Shown in pieces: positions 9,892 to 24,800 of a DNA stretch of 64,000 bases. This DNA comes from Hippopus hippopus (lineage: Eukaryota > Mollusca > Bivalvia > Cardiida > Cardiidae), in NCBI GenBank assembly GCA_946811185.2, contig OX328109.1, positions 33,216,129 to 33,280,128 on the forward strand, given 5' to 3'. Made by a program: the position numbers and the translations under genes. Below the pieces are notes generated by a model. It made no database searches. It was not told the origin of the DNA and worked only from the letters and a program-made list of their open reading frames with translations. Each line of letters begins with the position of its first letter. The stretch's first letter is position 1.

Positions 9892-12800
9892 CTGTAAATG
9901 GAATTGAAACAGATGAACTTGTCAGTATGCACACAAAATACACTTAGAACTTGAAATAAAACTTGCAAGCATAAATTACAATCTGTATCTCTATCTGAAC
10001 AAAAATCAATATTCTCTTCATATTTTGTACTCCCATCGAATTGTATGGTTTTTTTTTTTTTCTATAATGCTAAAAACGATGTATAGAGACCACGAAATTA
10101 ACCCTTTACCACACAATCCAGAGTTTTAAAAGAACCTGAGAAAAAGGGCTTTTGAAAACATTGTAGAAAAGGAGAAAATTCTTGTAAACTGCATTTTCTC
10201 CTTTTCTCACAATCTTTTCTAACCTTTCTCGGGCAATTCTCAGCATTTAAGCCACAAGTAATTTGTTGTTTGCAAATGCTGTCAGTCTGGACCAATCCAA
10301 AATTTTGTCCTCTTGTAAAGAGTCTACACACGAGCACCATACATGGGTGTCAATGCTCTGCTGCAGTAGCCTTTCCAGTGAAAACTCTTAGTAGAAGAAG
10401 AGGCATAACTCTATCAAAAATATTTTGAGGGTTACCTGCCCTATTGGTATTGATAGTAAACAACTAGCTTGAATTTCTACCAAACAACAAAATTTTTAAT
10501 TTGTCAAAACTGAAAGCATTGGCATACTACGAATGTTGCTAGAAAAATTTATATAGAAAAAAAAAATGTTTTTGGAAGGGTAGAAACATTGTAGGAAAAG
10601 GAGAACCAGCCGGTTACCAGCATTTTCTCCTTTTCTTTCAATGGTTTCAAAAACATCTTTTTCCAGGTTGTTAAAACTCTGGATTGTCATTAAGGGTTAA
10701 GTCATGACAGAGAAATTGGACAATGTCAAGGTTTCTGCATGATGACATGGACACAGACAATGTTCAGGCTATGATCATACCTCAACACGGCTAGGACAAT
10801 TCCCCAATATCTGAGCTACAATGTACCTGCTGATCAGATGAATATCTTGGTTGCAAATATATAAACCAAAACATGTGTACATGATGTTCTAAAAACACCT
10901 TTGAGGCTTAAAAAGCAAGTAAAACATAATATATAAAAGAAAAATCATATGATATTTGAGAGTCTATAGATTTATAACGTTATAAAGTGTTTTGGTGAAA
11001 AAAGCTTAATGATTGGATATTGTGAGCGTATCAATGATACATAAATTAAAAAAAAAAAATAGAAGAAAACTACGGTGAGAGAAAAAAAAAATTAAATGTG
11101 AAAGATATAATGATATGTGTAGAAAGAATGAAAAAAGAAATTGAAATGAAAACAAGAGGCCCATGGGGCCTGACTGCTCTACTGGCAGTAACTGACCTGA
11201 AGGAACCAAGTTGAAGCAAGAGCACCCCATACAAGTGCCAACACTCTGATGTACAGGTAATTGCTTGATTTTCAGTGATATTCTCTAAGTCAAAAAAGGG
11301 GCATAATTGAGTCAAAAATACTTTGATGGTTACCTGCTCTTGTTGTACGGGTTCCCCATTTGATAGCGAACAAGTTGTCCAAGTTTGAAGTAAATACAGG
11401 ATGTCCAGAAATTAAGATGACACTTTTGTACATTTATAACATGGCTTTCAACTTCAGATAAAGAGATAAAAATTTATACACATGTGTATAAAATATGTAA
11501 GTTTTTTGTGTGATAATTTCATTCAATTATCATAACATTACGCATTTTTATACAGATTTCAAATCAGAAGTACCTTTTGGTCAATGGCATCATTTTAGTA
11601 GTTAATGATGTTTTAATTGTGATGTCTTTTTATGCTCTTTCCATGCCAAACACATGCAATGAAGTTGTCAATCACTTTAAAACATTCTAATATTAATCTT
11701 CTTGACTTCAAAAATAATGTTTTTTTAACGACATTTGTGTGCTGTCTGGCTCGGGATTGTAGGCCTTTGACTTCAAATAACTCCAAAGGAAGTTGTCACA
11801 TTGGCTGAGGTCTGAACTGTGCGCACGCCATGATATTCCGCAATCTTTTACCTACAGATATCAGCTCGATACTACCCTGTCACTGACTGTATCGTATAAA
11901 AAGTCTATGACAGTATTAAATGTGTGTGCCAAAGCACCATCCTGCATAAAACATGCGTTTTGCAATGAACAGGACTTCTTTTCAAGCATGGGAACAAACT
12001 CATTTTTCAAACTTCTTCCATTAGGGTTATTTTAAGTCAAAGGTCTACAATCCTAAACCAGCCAGCACAGACATGTTACTAAAAACGTTAAAAGTGAAAT
12101 AAAGAAGATTGGTATCAGAATGTGTGCTAAAACAACAATTGACAATTTCTTGGTGCATGTTCGGCATGGAAAGAGTGACAAACAGTATAAAAGGATGTCA
12201 CATTGAAAATGTCACTAATAACTAAATTGACACCAATGACAAAAAGACACCTCTGATTTGAAATCTGTATAAAAGTGGGTAATGCTATGAAAAGTGAATG
12301 AAATTATCAGAGAAAAAAACTTACATATTTTATATACACGTAGATAAATTTCTATCTCTTTATCTGAAGTTGAAAGCCATGTTATAATTGACCAAACGCC
12401 AGAGCTGTCAATCAAAAACCAATAAGCCAATCAGCGGTCAGCATTTTTCCCATTCAGAGCGGAAGCCGTCTCGCCATTATCAAACCTAGACATTCTGCAT
12501 CATTCGGAGTTGGAAGTATATATGAATACATGTATATAGTAGATATGATTTAAAAATCTGATTAATTACATTAAAATTGATATCCATCATTAATCCTTAG
12601 ATCCACTATTGACTATTGACGCAGATGACAACTTAAATTGAAAAAGAGAAATTAAAGAATAATGTTTGTAAACATGTTTTTATATTGTAATAAATTTTCC
12701 AAAATGACAATCTTAGCTATAAATAACCGTTTGTTTCTTTATTAAAAAAATTAGATCTATACTCGTAGATCATATTTTAGACTGCTGATTGGATTTTATC

Positions 12801-15800
12801 CAGTTCATTTATTTTTTTCCTTTATCTTATTTTCTATTTGAGTTTGAGTAGACTTTATATACTTTTTAATTCAATTTCTTCCCAAATCAAGTTAATTTGC
12901 TATGTAGAATGCTCTTTATATCTGTTTCGTGGATTTTTCACTCAAATAATCCTTCTAAGAAAATGGCGATCAGCAGCGCGGGCCCTGGGATAGAAAAACT
13001 CAAGGGATTTTTCCTCATTTGAAACCAGAAACGATAAAAGTGATTGCTTTTAAGGCACCAAAACATGAAAATGCATTTACAATCCATCGTAATCTGTGCC
13101 ACTTTGCAGCTGTCTGGGGCAACATTTGGTATGAAACCACAAGAATGATTACAGTTTCATAGAATAAGGATAAAATGGGTTAAAAATGAAAACCAGTATA
13201 GATGTATCTTTAAGACTTGATCCTTTTAAAATATATACTTTCTGCCCCCGCCCCCCGCCCCCCTCCAAGAAAAAAACAAGAGGGCCATGATGGCCCTGTA
13301 TCGCTCCACTGGCTATTAAGTAAAAACACTACAAGCCAAACATTACAATATTCAGCAAATTGATTTCAAACACGAGGACATGCAAACATTTTTCTATCTA
13401 ATCCTACGAGAAAGTTGTGATCCATGGGCAAAGCCAATTTTGATTGCAAAGCTATAATTATTTGAATCCTGGTGGAGGTCCACAATATAAAGCTCCATAC
13501 CAAATAATTCAGTTCTTGAATGTTATAAACAAGAAGATTTTCAAATTTTTCTCAATGAAAAGCCCTGTAAAACATGAAACCCATGAGACAGGGCTAAATC
13601 TAATAGCCTTAGTCTTTATAATGGTTAGTAACATGATGACTTAAGATAGTTTTCATTACAAAAGCCCATGCAAAACTGGTGACCTTGTGTTCCGTGGTGT
13701 GGGGACAAACTTGGGTCAAGGACTATAATTTGGGCCCTCCTTGTAGAGGCCCACTAGATAAAGCTACATGCAAAATTTGGTAGACCCCATGGCTATTATT
13801 TGAAGGAACTTGGTAGAGGCCCACTAGATACAGCTATATGCCAAATTTGGTAGCCCTAGGCCTTACAGTTTCAGAGAAGAAGATTTTTGAAAATTTTCTA
13901 TATTTTTCAGTTTTGTTGCCATGGCAACCAGAGTTTTTGAAGGAATAAAATTCTGTCATGGGATTCTGAAGAAGACCATGGCAGGATCATTTCTTTGAAG
14001 TTTCATCAAAATTGGATAAGTAGTTTCAGAGATGTTTGAAATAAAAGTTAATGCACGCACGGACAGATGGATGGACGGACCTTCAGTGCCAGTAAAAAAA
14101 CAAGTATATACATCAATCTCAGTTTGAAATATATCTTTTTAACCTATTACCAGACAATCCCTACTTTTGATGACCCTGAGAAAGAAGGCTTTAGAAAAGC
14201 ATTTTCTCCTTTTCTTACAATGTTTTCTACTGTTCACAAAACAAATTTCAAATTTTCAATCACTTTTATTTTGTCGTCTGCAAGTGCTTTCGATTTAGAC
14301 AAGCCTAAAATATTATCGTTTGGTAATGAGTTACATGTGTGCTAACAATTGTCATAATAAATCACTAAGATTTTTTTTCAAACTACAAGCCTGCTGGCCT
14401 TCGGCCAGTGGAGCTAAAAAACTTGTCTAGCACCAATCATGTATCACTGCAGCTTGATAATCAAGGGAGGTAAATAGTAACGAACTTTATCTTTCATAAA
14501 AAGAATTATTTCCCTTGATTAATGTTTAAATTGAAGTGACAATATTTTGAAGCCCATGTTAAACTTGCGATCCCTGGAATGAAGGCAATTTTGACCCCAG
14601 ACCTACAATATAAAACTAGAATGTGTGGTTATAAACAAAAAGATTTTTTAATCTTGCCCAATAAAAAGTCATGTAAAACAAGTTTGCTGAATAAAAGGCC
14701 CTGTAAAATATGTGATCCATGACACAGGTTTATCAAGTTTTCACTATAAAAGCCAATGTAAAACTTGTGACCCCTGGTGTGGAGTCAAACTTGACCCCCA
14801 AAGTTAAAATTTGGGCCCTCTTGGTAGAGGCCCATTATATAAAGTTACATGCAAAATTTGGTAGCCTTAGGCCTAAATATGGCTATGTACAAGTAGATTA
14901 TTAAAGTTTCCTTATATAAGACCATGTAGAACTTGTGACCCCCTGGGGTGGGGCTACATTTGACCCCCTGGGCTATAATTTGAGCACCCTTGATAGAGAC
15001 CCCCTAGATAAAGCTAAATGCAAAATTTGATAGCCCTAGCCCTTATAGCTAGATGCGAAAGATTTTCCTATATAAGCCCGCCCATGTAAAACATGTTACC
15101 CCCCCGGAGCGAAGTCAAATTTGACCCTCGGCTATAATTTGGACACCCTTGGTACAGGTCCACTAGATAAAGCTACATGCCAAATTTGGTCGCCCTAGGC
15201 CCCATGGCTAGGTCAAAGAAGAATTTTAAAGTTCTCCCTATATAAGCCCCATGTAAAACTTGTTATATAAGCCCATGTAAAACTTGTTACCCCCGGGCAG
15301 GGCCTAATTTGACCCCAGGGCTATAATTTGAACAATCTTGGCAGAGGTCCACTAGATAAAACTACATGCCAAATTTGGTAGCTCTAGGCCCTATGGCTAG
15401 GTAGAAGAGGAATTTTAAAGTTCTCCCTAAATAAGCCCATGTATAACTTGTAACCCCCGGGGCGGGGCCAATTTTGACCCCAGGGCTATAAATTGAAGAA
15501 ACTTGGTAGAGGTCCACTAGATAAAGCTACATGCCAAATTTGGTAGCCCTTGGCCTTACGGTTTCAGACAAGAAGATTTTCAAAGATTTTCAAAATTTTT
15601 CAGTTTTGTTGCCATGGCAACCAGAGTTTTTGAAGGAATTAAATTCTTTCAAGAAATTCTGAAGAGGACCATGGCAGGATCATTTCTGTGAAGTTTCATC
15701 AAAATTGGATGGGTAGTTTCAGAGAAGAAGACGTTTTAAAAAAAAGTTAACGGATGGACGGACGGACGGACGACGGACAACAGGCCATGACATAAGCCCG

Positions 15801-18800
15801 CTGGCCTTCGGCCAGTGGAGCTAAAAATGGTTTAAATCTGGATTAATGCCCCTTTGAGCAGTCAGTTGGGAAGAGACCCTTCTGCAATGACTATCATCAA
15901 TCCTTGGCCCTTTCTGCTAACAGTTAGGTTACCAGGGTCAGTATTAAAAAAACATTCAAGATTGTGTTCTTACTCTCACTCTGGATTCATAAAGTAAAAC
16001 AACTTCTGATTGACTAAACTATTTGGTTTAGCCAATCAAAAGTTGCATTACTTTGAAATTTAGAAAATTCTGGAGATACAGACTAAGAATGTTATTAAGG
16101 AGGGAGCGTGAATGCAGGTTCAAGACTTGGTTGTTTCAAAATACATAACATTATTTTGAGGATAAAGCAAAAACAGAAAAAAAAACCATAATATTGGATT
16201 TGGGCTGATAACAAATATTGTACTTGCAAAGTTATTATCTTTTGTCTCACCAGTGTTCAAAAATATCCAAGAAACATGGTTTTTATCTAAAATATTCAAA
16301 TTGTAGAATTATCTTGCATTGTCCCTGCAGCCAATTAGGAATTAGATTACTGATCAACAAAATATTGAACTACAATAATAAACAATCTTGCTCCAAAATT
16401 CTAATGTAGAAACCTTGATTAAAATCTGCTTAGCAAATAAAAAAAAAAAACTGAGTGCACTCAAGGTCTTCAAGAATAGCTTAATTATAGCCAGCAAACA
16501 AAACAACAGTTTAACCCTTAACCATACAATCCCGAGTTTTTAATGACCTGAAGCAAAAAGATTTTTAAAAACATTGAGGGAAAAGGAGAAAATGCTGGTA
16601 ACAAACATTTTTTCCTTTTCCAACAATATTTTTTACCCTTACAAAATCAAATCCTATTATTGGAGCTAAATTTAATTTGCCATCTGCAAATGATTTCGAT
16701 TTGGACAAGTCCAAAATTTTGCTGTTTGGTGAAGAGTTGACAAAATTCTGTGTAATTATTACCTTAGGGACAAAGAATTTTCGTCTTTAAATCTTTGGAC
16801 AAGGAGATGCTAGTAAGTACATGGTAGAATTTTCTCCTTTTCCAAAAACATAATCCTCTCACAGACAAATCCCATCATTCAAGCGGAATGAATTTGTTGA
16901 TTGTAAAATTAATATGGACAAAAAAAAAGTACATGTACAAATCACACTGAAAGCAATGCTAACAATATTCTGACATTCGTCACAATAAATCTGCATTTAC
17001 AGTTTTTTACTTTCCTACTGGAGATAGCTCTGAAAACAGTTGCTCATTATAGTTATCTGCTATCCTTCCCGAAATGTTTTATCACTGTACAAAGATCCTT
17101 TACCTTTTTTTTATCATTTGCATGACTTGTAGTACTTTAATGTCGGTAATAGATTGAAACATGCAAATTTATCCATTTACCACACTAATCCATGTTTAAA
17201 CAACCTGTAGGAAGAATGCTTTCGAAAACATTGTGGGAAAAGGAGAAAATGCTGGTAACCAGCAGTTTCTTCTTTCCCCATAATGTTTTCTACCCTTTCA
17301 CAGCCAAAAAGAATAATTCCAAACACATCTGAATTGCTGCCTACAAATGTTTTGAATTTGGACAACTCCGAATTTTTTGTCGTTTGGTTAAGAGTTAAAG
17401 TGTTTTGTTTTTATTGTATAAAGCAGTTTTAACGGCGTAAGTCATTTCACAGCAAGCAGTGCACCTACACATGTGTTTCCTGGCTTTCTCACACCAGCAC
17501 TGACACAACTTTGTTTTCAAGTCACTGACTACTTTTCTCATATGCATCAGAAGTTCAAAGCAAGACAGAGGCTTACGAGTTCAAGACAATACATATAAAT
17601 GCATGAATATATGGGGACACATAGCAACAGAAGGAGAAATTGCTCCTTTACAGCACTATCTCTTCTTGCCACGATGGTTTAAAGTTTGTCTGATAGAAGA
17701 AGTAGCTTGTCATCAAGAGGAGAAATTATGTTAAAAAAGTCCAATCTAATACATTTAGTGTCTTTGGTTAACTCTGTACCAAGTGAAAAATTTTAGACTT
17801 GTCAAAACTGGAAGCACAAGTAGATATCAAAACAAATGTACTCAAAAACTGAAATTTTTTGGGATAAAGGAAGCAAATATTGTGGGAAAAAGAGACAATG
17901 CAGGTTACCAGCATTTTCTGATTTTCCAACAATGTTCTCAACTGCCTTCTTCCTCAGGGTTGTTGAAATTCAGGATTGTCTGTTAAAGGGTTACAAGGTT
18001 TTCTAGTCAGACAGTGGATACAAGTTTACTACAAGCCTTATATGATCTGCAACACGCGAAAAGAGGCATTCAGACATTTGCGTAAAGTGTCGTCCTGGAT
18101 CAGCCTGTGCACTCCCCGCAGGCTATTCCGTGACGGCACTTTATGGCTACTCTAGATTTTGTCCTACAGTAGACTTGTGTCTACAGAAAACAGAAAATCA
18201 CACACGATCGGAAAGAGTCGTCTCGGATCAGCCTGCGCAGACTGCACAGGTTGATCCAAGACGACTCTGTACGCAAATATCCGAATGCCCCTTTTCGCGT
18301 GTTGCAGGCCATATATGGATGTTCAGAAAACATAATTAAGGTAAATGAAGTAGAACTTCCCCTCAAAAGTATTTGCAAGGTCTTTGTGTATATAATGAAT
18401 AATTATGTGTAAAAGATGTGCACTATAATAGACCCAGGAAAATAGAAACTTAGGATTCATTCCTTGTACAGGGTGTCCGGAAAGTAAGGTAACACTTTTG
18501 TACATTTATAATATGGCTTTAAATTTCAAATTAAGAGATAAAAACATACATACATGTATATAAAATTTGTAAGTTTTATGTGTGATAATTTCATTCAGTT
18601 TCCACAATATTACCAACTTTTATACAGATTTCAATCCAAAAGTACCTTTCTGTCTTTGGCATCATTTTAGTAATTAATGACGATGTCACTTCCTGTTGTC
18701 TGGACATGTTCGTTAACAAAATATGCTGTGTTGGGCACATGAACAACTGCACTGCTTCACAGAGAGACCACTTTGCAGTTAAGTGTACCATATGCTGTGC

Positions 18801-21800
18801 AATGTCATGTCACAGTGTTATTGGGCCATATGTCTTTAACAACACAATTAATTTCCAGCGCTACCTATGGCTTTTGAATTAGTTTGTTCCCGCACTTGGA
18901 AAGAAGTTTCAGAAATTGCAGAACACATGGTTTATGGAGGATGGTGCTACTGCCCATACATATAATTAATACTGTGAAACACTTTTTATACGATACTCTT
19001 GCTTATAGGGTAATATTAAGATGATATCATAAAGTAAAGATACGGGAATATTGTGGCCTAAACACAGTCCTGACCTCAACCCATGTGACTTCTTCCTTCG
19101 GGGTTATTTAAAGTCAAAGGTCTACAATCCCAAGCCAAACAGCACAGACATGTTTTTTTTTCAATAAAATGTAAATTCAAAAAGGTTGACAGTTTTTTCG
19201 TGCATTTTTGGCATGGAAAGAGCATAAGAGGCCGTAACATTGGAAACGCCATTATTTACATAAATGACGCCAATAACAAAAAGGTACTTCTGATTTGAAA
19301 TCTGTATGAAAGTGTGTAATGCAATGGAAATTAAATGAAATTTATTACATAAAAAACGCACATATACTATATACATGTACATATATGTATATGTTTATCA
19401 CTTCATCTGAAATTAAAAGCTACATTGTAAATGTACAAAAGTGTTACCTTACTTTCTGGACACCCTGTATTTGAACAAAAACGCAGATGCAACCCTCTGA
19501 ATATCATCATGCACACAATACTGAACTTACTGACGGGTTAATTAAATCTCTTCAATAGTTTCGTTGATAGTAACTTCCTAAAGGACATACATTTATAGTT
19601 ACAATACGCCGAAGTACAACACATACATAATTTATGTAAAGACAATACTAATTTTATTCCCCATTAACTCTTTAACAACCGACAAATCTATGACTTGTCC
19701 ACTCGAAAGCATTTGCAGACAACAAAATAAATGTGACTCAAAAAATTGGAACTTGATTTGGAGAGGTAGAATATATTGTGGTAAAAGGAGAAAATGCAGG
19801 TAAACAGAAAAAGGGCTTTTAAAAGGGCTTTTAACCAGCATTTTCTCTCCGTCCCAAAATATTTTCTACCCTCCCAAAGACAAACTTCCCTTTTTTTTTG
19901 TCCGATCAATTAGTTTAATAATTTTTTTCAATTATTCTGTCAACTGCAAATGCTTTTTAAAATTTCGTCATAGGGTAAAAAATTTAGCAGTATCATAAAG
20001 ACTCCTTAATATCACTCTCTAGTGTTTTACAGTCATTAAAAGCTTTGTGAAGCACAACCTTACAAAATCATTGCATACATCTATATACCTTGTACAACTT
20101 AAATATACTGGGCCATCTATACGCAGACTGAAAACAATATCTTAAAACTATAGGTGCTACCGGTAATAGTAACATTAGAAGTTTTAATGTAGATCAATAT
20201 CAGACTGCACAGAATGTACATTTTAATGACTGATCTATACTGTTACATATGTCAAGAGATGTTCTGGTAAACCAGCCGCAATATTTCTGCAAGTATAATT
20301 TGTGTCACGACTAAAAATGATGCTGTTCCATTCACTTAGAGTTTCAGAGTTTACTCTTCACCAAACAACCCTTTGTTTTAGTGACCTTGAAAAAAATGCT
20401 TTTGAAATCATTGTGGGAATAGGAGAAAATGCTGGTGACCAGCACTTTCTCCTTTACCTTCAATGTTTTCTACCCTTTCACAGACAAGTTCTATCATCTG
20501 GTCTAAAACAGCTACAACTGCACAAATTCAAATATCTAGATGATTTTTCTTTTTCAGCCTTTACCAAACAGCAAATTTTTTTTACCAGAACACATTGAAA
20601 GCATTTGCAGACGACAAATTAAATGTAGCTAACATGATGATTTCTGTCTGTATCTGGTTACCAGCATTTTCTCCTTTTCCATAGAGTTTTCAAAAGCATT
20701 TTCTTTCAGGGTCATTAGAACTTGGGAGTTTGTGGTATAAAAGTTAATAGTTTTAAGCCATTATGAACAGTATTTCGCTCAATCATGGCAGCCTGTGTAT
20801 CTATCCATGGTTTCATGTACTTTCCTTACTAGTTTACCAATATTAGCTGTCAGGGTTGAATGAATCCAGTCCCTTTAACTTTAATAAATTCTAAACAAAA
20901 GATTTTAGGAAATTAAGTTTTGGCTTTGCCAGCTGTTATCCTTTAACTCTTTACCAAATGACAAAATATTGGACCTGTCCAAATTAAAAGCATTTGCAGA
21001 TGATAAGATAAAAGTGACTGAAAATTTGAAATTTGTTTTGGTAAGGGTAGAAAACATTGTGGGCAAAGGAGAAAATGCTGGTTACCAGCATTTTCTCCTT
21101 TTCCCACAATGTTTTCAAAAGGCTTCTTTCTTAGGGTCGTTAAAAGTCAGGATTGTGCGGTAAAGGGTTAACTCTTTACCACTCCATCTCAAGTTTTAAA
21201 GATCCCTCAAAAAAGGACTTTTGAAAGCATCGTGGAAAACGAGAAAATACAGGTAACCAGCTTTTCCTTCTTATCCAACAATGTCTCTACCCTATCAAAG
21301 ACAGAAATCATCACTTATGCTGTATTTTTGTTTTTGTTGTCTGCAACAGATTTGAATTTGGTCAAGACCAACATTTTGGCATTTGGTAAAGAGTTAAGCC
21401 ACAATATTTTCAAGGAGGTTGGTCTAATGAAAGACAAAAACAGATGTCCGTAGATTAAAATACCTTATCTCTTAGAGTGCTAAATAAACCCAATGGATAT
21501 TTTCAGTCTTAAAAGTTTAAGGTTGCTCTAGTCCAGAGTGTTCAACAAAGCGGACAGTGTAGATCAACGATCAGACTGCATGTTTTGTGCAGGCTGATCT
21601 TTGATCTATAATGGCTGCAAAGGCATCCATAGTTGCTAAAGACACTTTAAGTGTTAAATCACATGATCAAAGATAAAAAAAAAAAGTTACCTGTGGTACA
21701 GACTGTGAGAGTGGGCGACCATGACCTGGTCTTGCACTAGGACCCCTAAATCCCTGGGGTGGGGGTATTAAAGGTCCCACCTCTTCATCCTCATTTATTA

Positions 21801-24800
21801 CATCATCCTAGGGATAATTACAAGCAAAGGCATTATTTTGAACAGTGTATCGAACAGTGTTTAAGTTACAACTAGGCAACATCTCTCTTATTCATGAGTT
21901 TCCTTTTTTTCACATGTACTAGAATACAGCTGTGCACAGCTTTGACCAAAAAACACCCAGGCTCCAAGCACACCATCACTGTGATTCATACCTAAAACCT
22001 CTGCTTTCTAAATCAAGCATTGGTAGAGGGTCATGGTTGTGCTATGCCATAAACTTGCCCTAACTAAGTCATATATTACCATTTACAAATTTTACATGAG
22101 GATAAGAAAATATTTGGATTGTCAATAGATGCTAATCTGAAAATTTCCTAACCTTTTGAATAATTCACAGAAATTTTGTATTTTTTTTTTTCATATAATT
22201 AATCTATATCCTGCAATAATAATTCATTGTAATGCTATTCAGTGTAGTATCTTTACCGTATCCTGGTTTGAGCAAAGACAACAAAAAAAAAGAACATGTT
22301 CTCATTCTTTGTTTCAAAAGCATTCGATTTTATATGTCTTAGAGACACAATTAAATTTCACTTGTCAAATTTGAGAACATTCAACCATCTCCTTAGTGTC
22401 AACAATGATCTAAGAACTACAGATTTCATAAATGTTCTTACACACTACATTATGTTGAGAGCAGAGGTTTATAGGATACATCTTTATTTAATCAAAACTA
22501 AAGGAAATTTATTTTGAGATGAAAAAAAAAAAAGAGCACCTGACAACCTACATTAAGGTTGAATCTAATAATGATTTTGTCTTGCACTGTGGAAGCTGAT
22601 CTAGTTGAGATCTTCAACCCGCATCATTTTGGATCAGTAACTATGGCTTCACACCATTTCATTATAAAAGGATTGTAGCACAATGAATAAAGGTTTAACC
22701 CCTTTACAAAACAATCCCAAATTCTATTGACCCTCATACAGAAGGCTTTTGTAAACATTGTGGGCAAAAAAGAAAATGCTGGTAACCAGCATTTTCTCCT
22801 TTTTCAACAATGTTTCCTACCCTTCAAAAGAGAAAATTCGGTTTCTTAGTTACATTTAATCCGTCATCTGCAAGTTTTCCTTTGGTATAGACTTAAAACA
22901 AATTTCCAACCTGTAAGATATCTCCGTTCTCCACGTTTCCATTCATGTCGTAATCTTCGCTGTTTGTTTCCATGGGTTGTGTACGCTTTCCAGGTTTAGC
23001 TGACCTCATTGGCCCTTCCCTGATAGGCACCGCCATCCCATTGACCATGGGAGGTCTGTCATCTCGACTGCTAGAGTCATCTTTCTCTTCCTCCATATTC
23101 TCTTCTGTATATCTGTGGTGAATACATGTACAAAAATCATTGAAGTTCCTATGAACAATGGCTGCAATAAATAAAGCTTTATTAATACACTGGTCCAAAT
23201 TTAACATAACAGTACAAAGTTAGAGCACTGAATGCAGACAAGAGATTTTAGCATCCAAAATTTCAAATGAAATGTTTCAACCTAATTAAACATGTTATCA
23301 ACCTGAAAGTACACTTGTACATTTTCCCAAATCATCTATCAGTGCTAGGGCAGGGGGAGAATGACTAGTCCAGGGACACTGTGACTTCAACCATGGCCAG
23401 CTCCAGTTGGAACCAGAATCAGGGTGCCTTGGTCACAAATCAAATGCCTTGACACTTAACCAAACTATAAAAGATTCACCACTTTTATATGGTATTCCTT
23501 TTATATGCACTTGGAATGTCAACAAATCATATAAGGCTAATATGATCAAATTAATCTGTGAAAGGGTAGATAACATTGTGTGGGAAAGAAAAAAGGCTGA
23601 TTATCAATATTTTCTCCTTTTACAACATAGTTTTTAAAAAGCTCTTTTTTAAGGTTTTAACCATTAGTCAGTCACATTTTTAAGTTTAAAAAAATGATTA
23701 CAAGGTTTATCTATATACAATGTATTTCTTATAAAAATAAGTTATACATTTCCTGTTGGTCTGACCTTACCTTTGGCTTTCATGTTTTTGTGGAGCTCCT
23801 TTTGAGTATTTGGGCGAGGGAATACCAGACTGGGCTCTCTGAGGTCTTGTCGTTGCTGAGGGTGGGGGATGAAGTGGGGCTGCATATCCTCTGGGTGGGG
23901 TCAAACTTTCTGGGGGCTCCGGAGGAGATCTCACATCTAATTCCCTTTCCACATCCTTCTCAGTAGCCCCTCTGTCCCTTTTCTTCTTCTTCTTTTTCCG
24001 CAATGGTTTGTCTGTGGGGACTAGACTTTGGGCTAGCACTGGGTTTAAAGTTGGGGGCTTTGGAGCATTCTCTAAAGGCATTAACATAGGAGGTGGAAGG
24101 ATCTTCTTGCCTTCTAACATGCCTGAAAGAAGATACATGTATAAAGATCTCACACATTTTTTTCATTTTCGGATTACTCCAAGAGAATTGAACTTTATCA
24201 GTCAATAGAAAAGAACTAAACACAACAATGGTTGTCATGCCACAAAAAGTGTGCATTGTGTACAAATATATCTTTTAGAAAGTTATTAGAAATAAAACTA
24301 GTCAACAATGAAATAGAAAAAAGCTACTTGTACGTGGAGTTTGGTCTCTTCTACTGATATTTCAGAATCATGGAAGTGTGTCATACCAAAACCTGTCAAA
24401 CCTGACAATGATCAAACTATATTAAAAAAGTTATTTTTCTTCTTGACTAGTAAATCTAACATAGGACAACTATACATTTGATCGTGTATCCATTGCAAAA
24501 TAAGTTTGTATTTTTTTAAATTATCCTTCTGTAGCAACCTTCTTGACATCTGATCAAGGTGACTTAAATTTAAAATGTGCCATCATCAGTAAAGATACAT
24601 AATTCATATTGTAATAATAGCCTTATAGCTTTTTCCTTTCAAATTGATCCCGACATTTACTCGCATGACCTGAATTCAACAAGTTTTTACATAATACCTT
24701 GAGCAATATCAAAAGAGACAGGCAATGCTTTGGGAAAAAAAGGTTTATTGCATCTACACAATGTATTATACCAAGCAAGCTGTGGCATAATATGGATTCT

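Noticed and set aside
11793..12035. 80-residue plus-strand frame
   Set aside because: Shadow of the mariner transposase remnant on the other strand.
20943..21171. MITE array as a CRISPR-like or satellite array
   Set aside because: Copies are dispersed, in both orientations, with TTAA ends and variable spacing; a eukaryotic transposon family fits.
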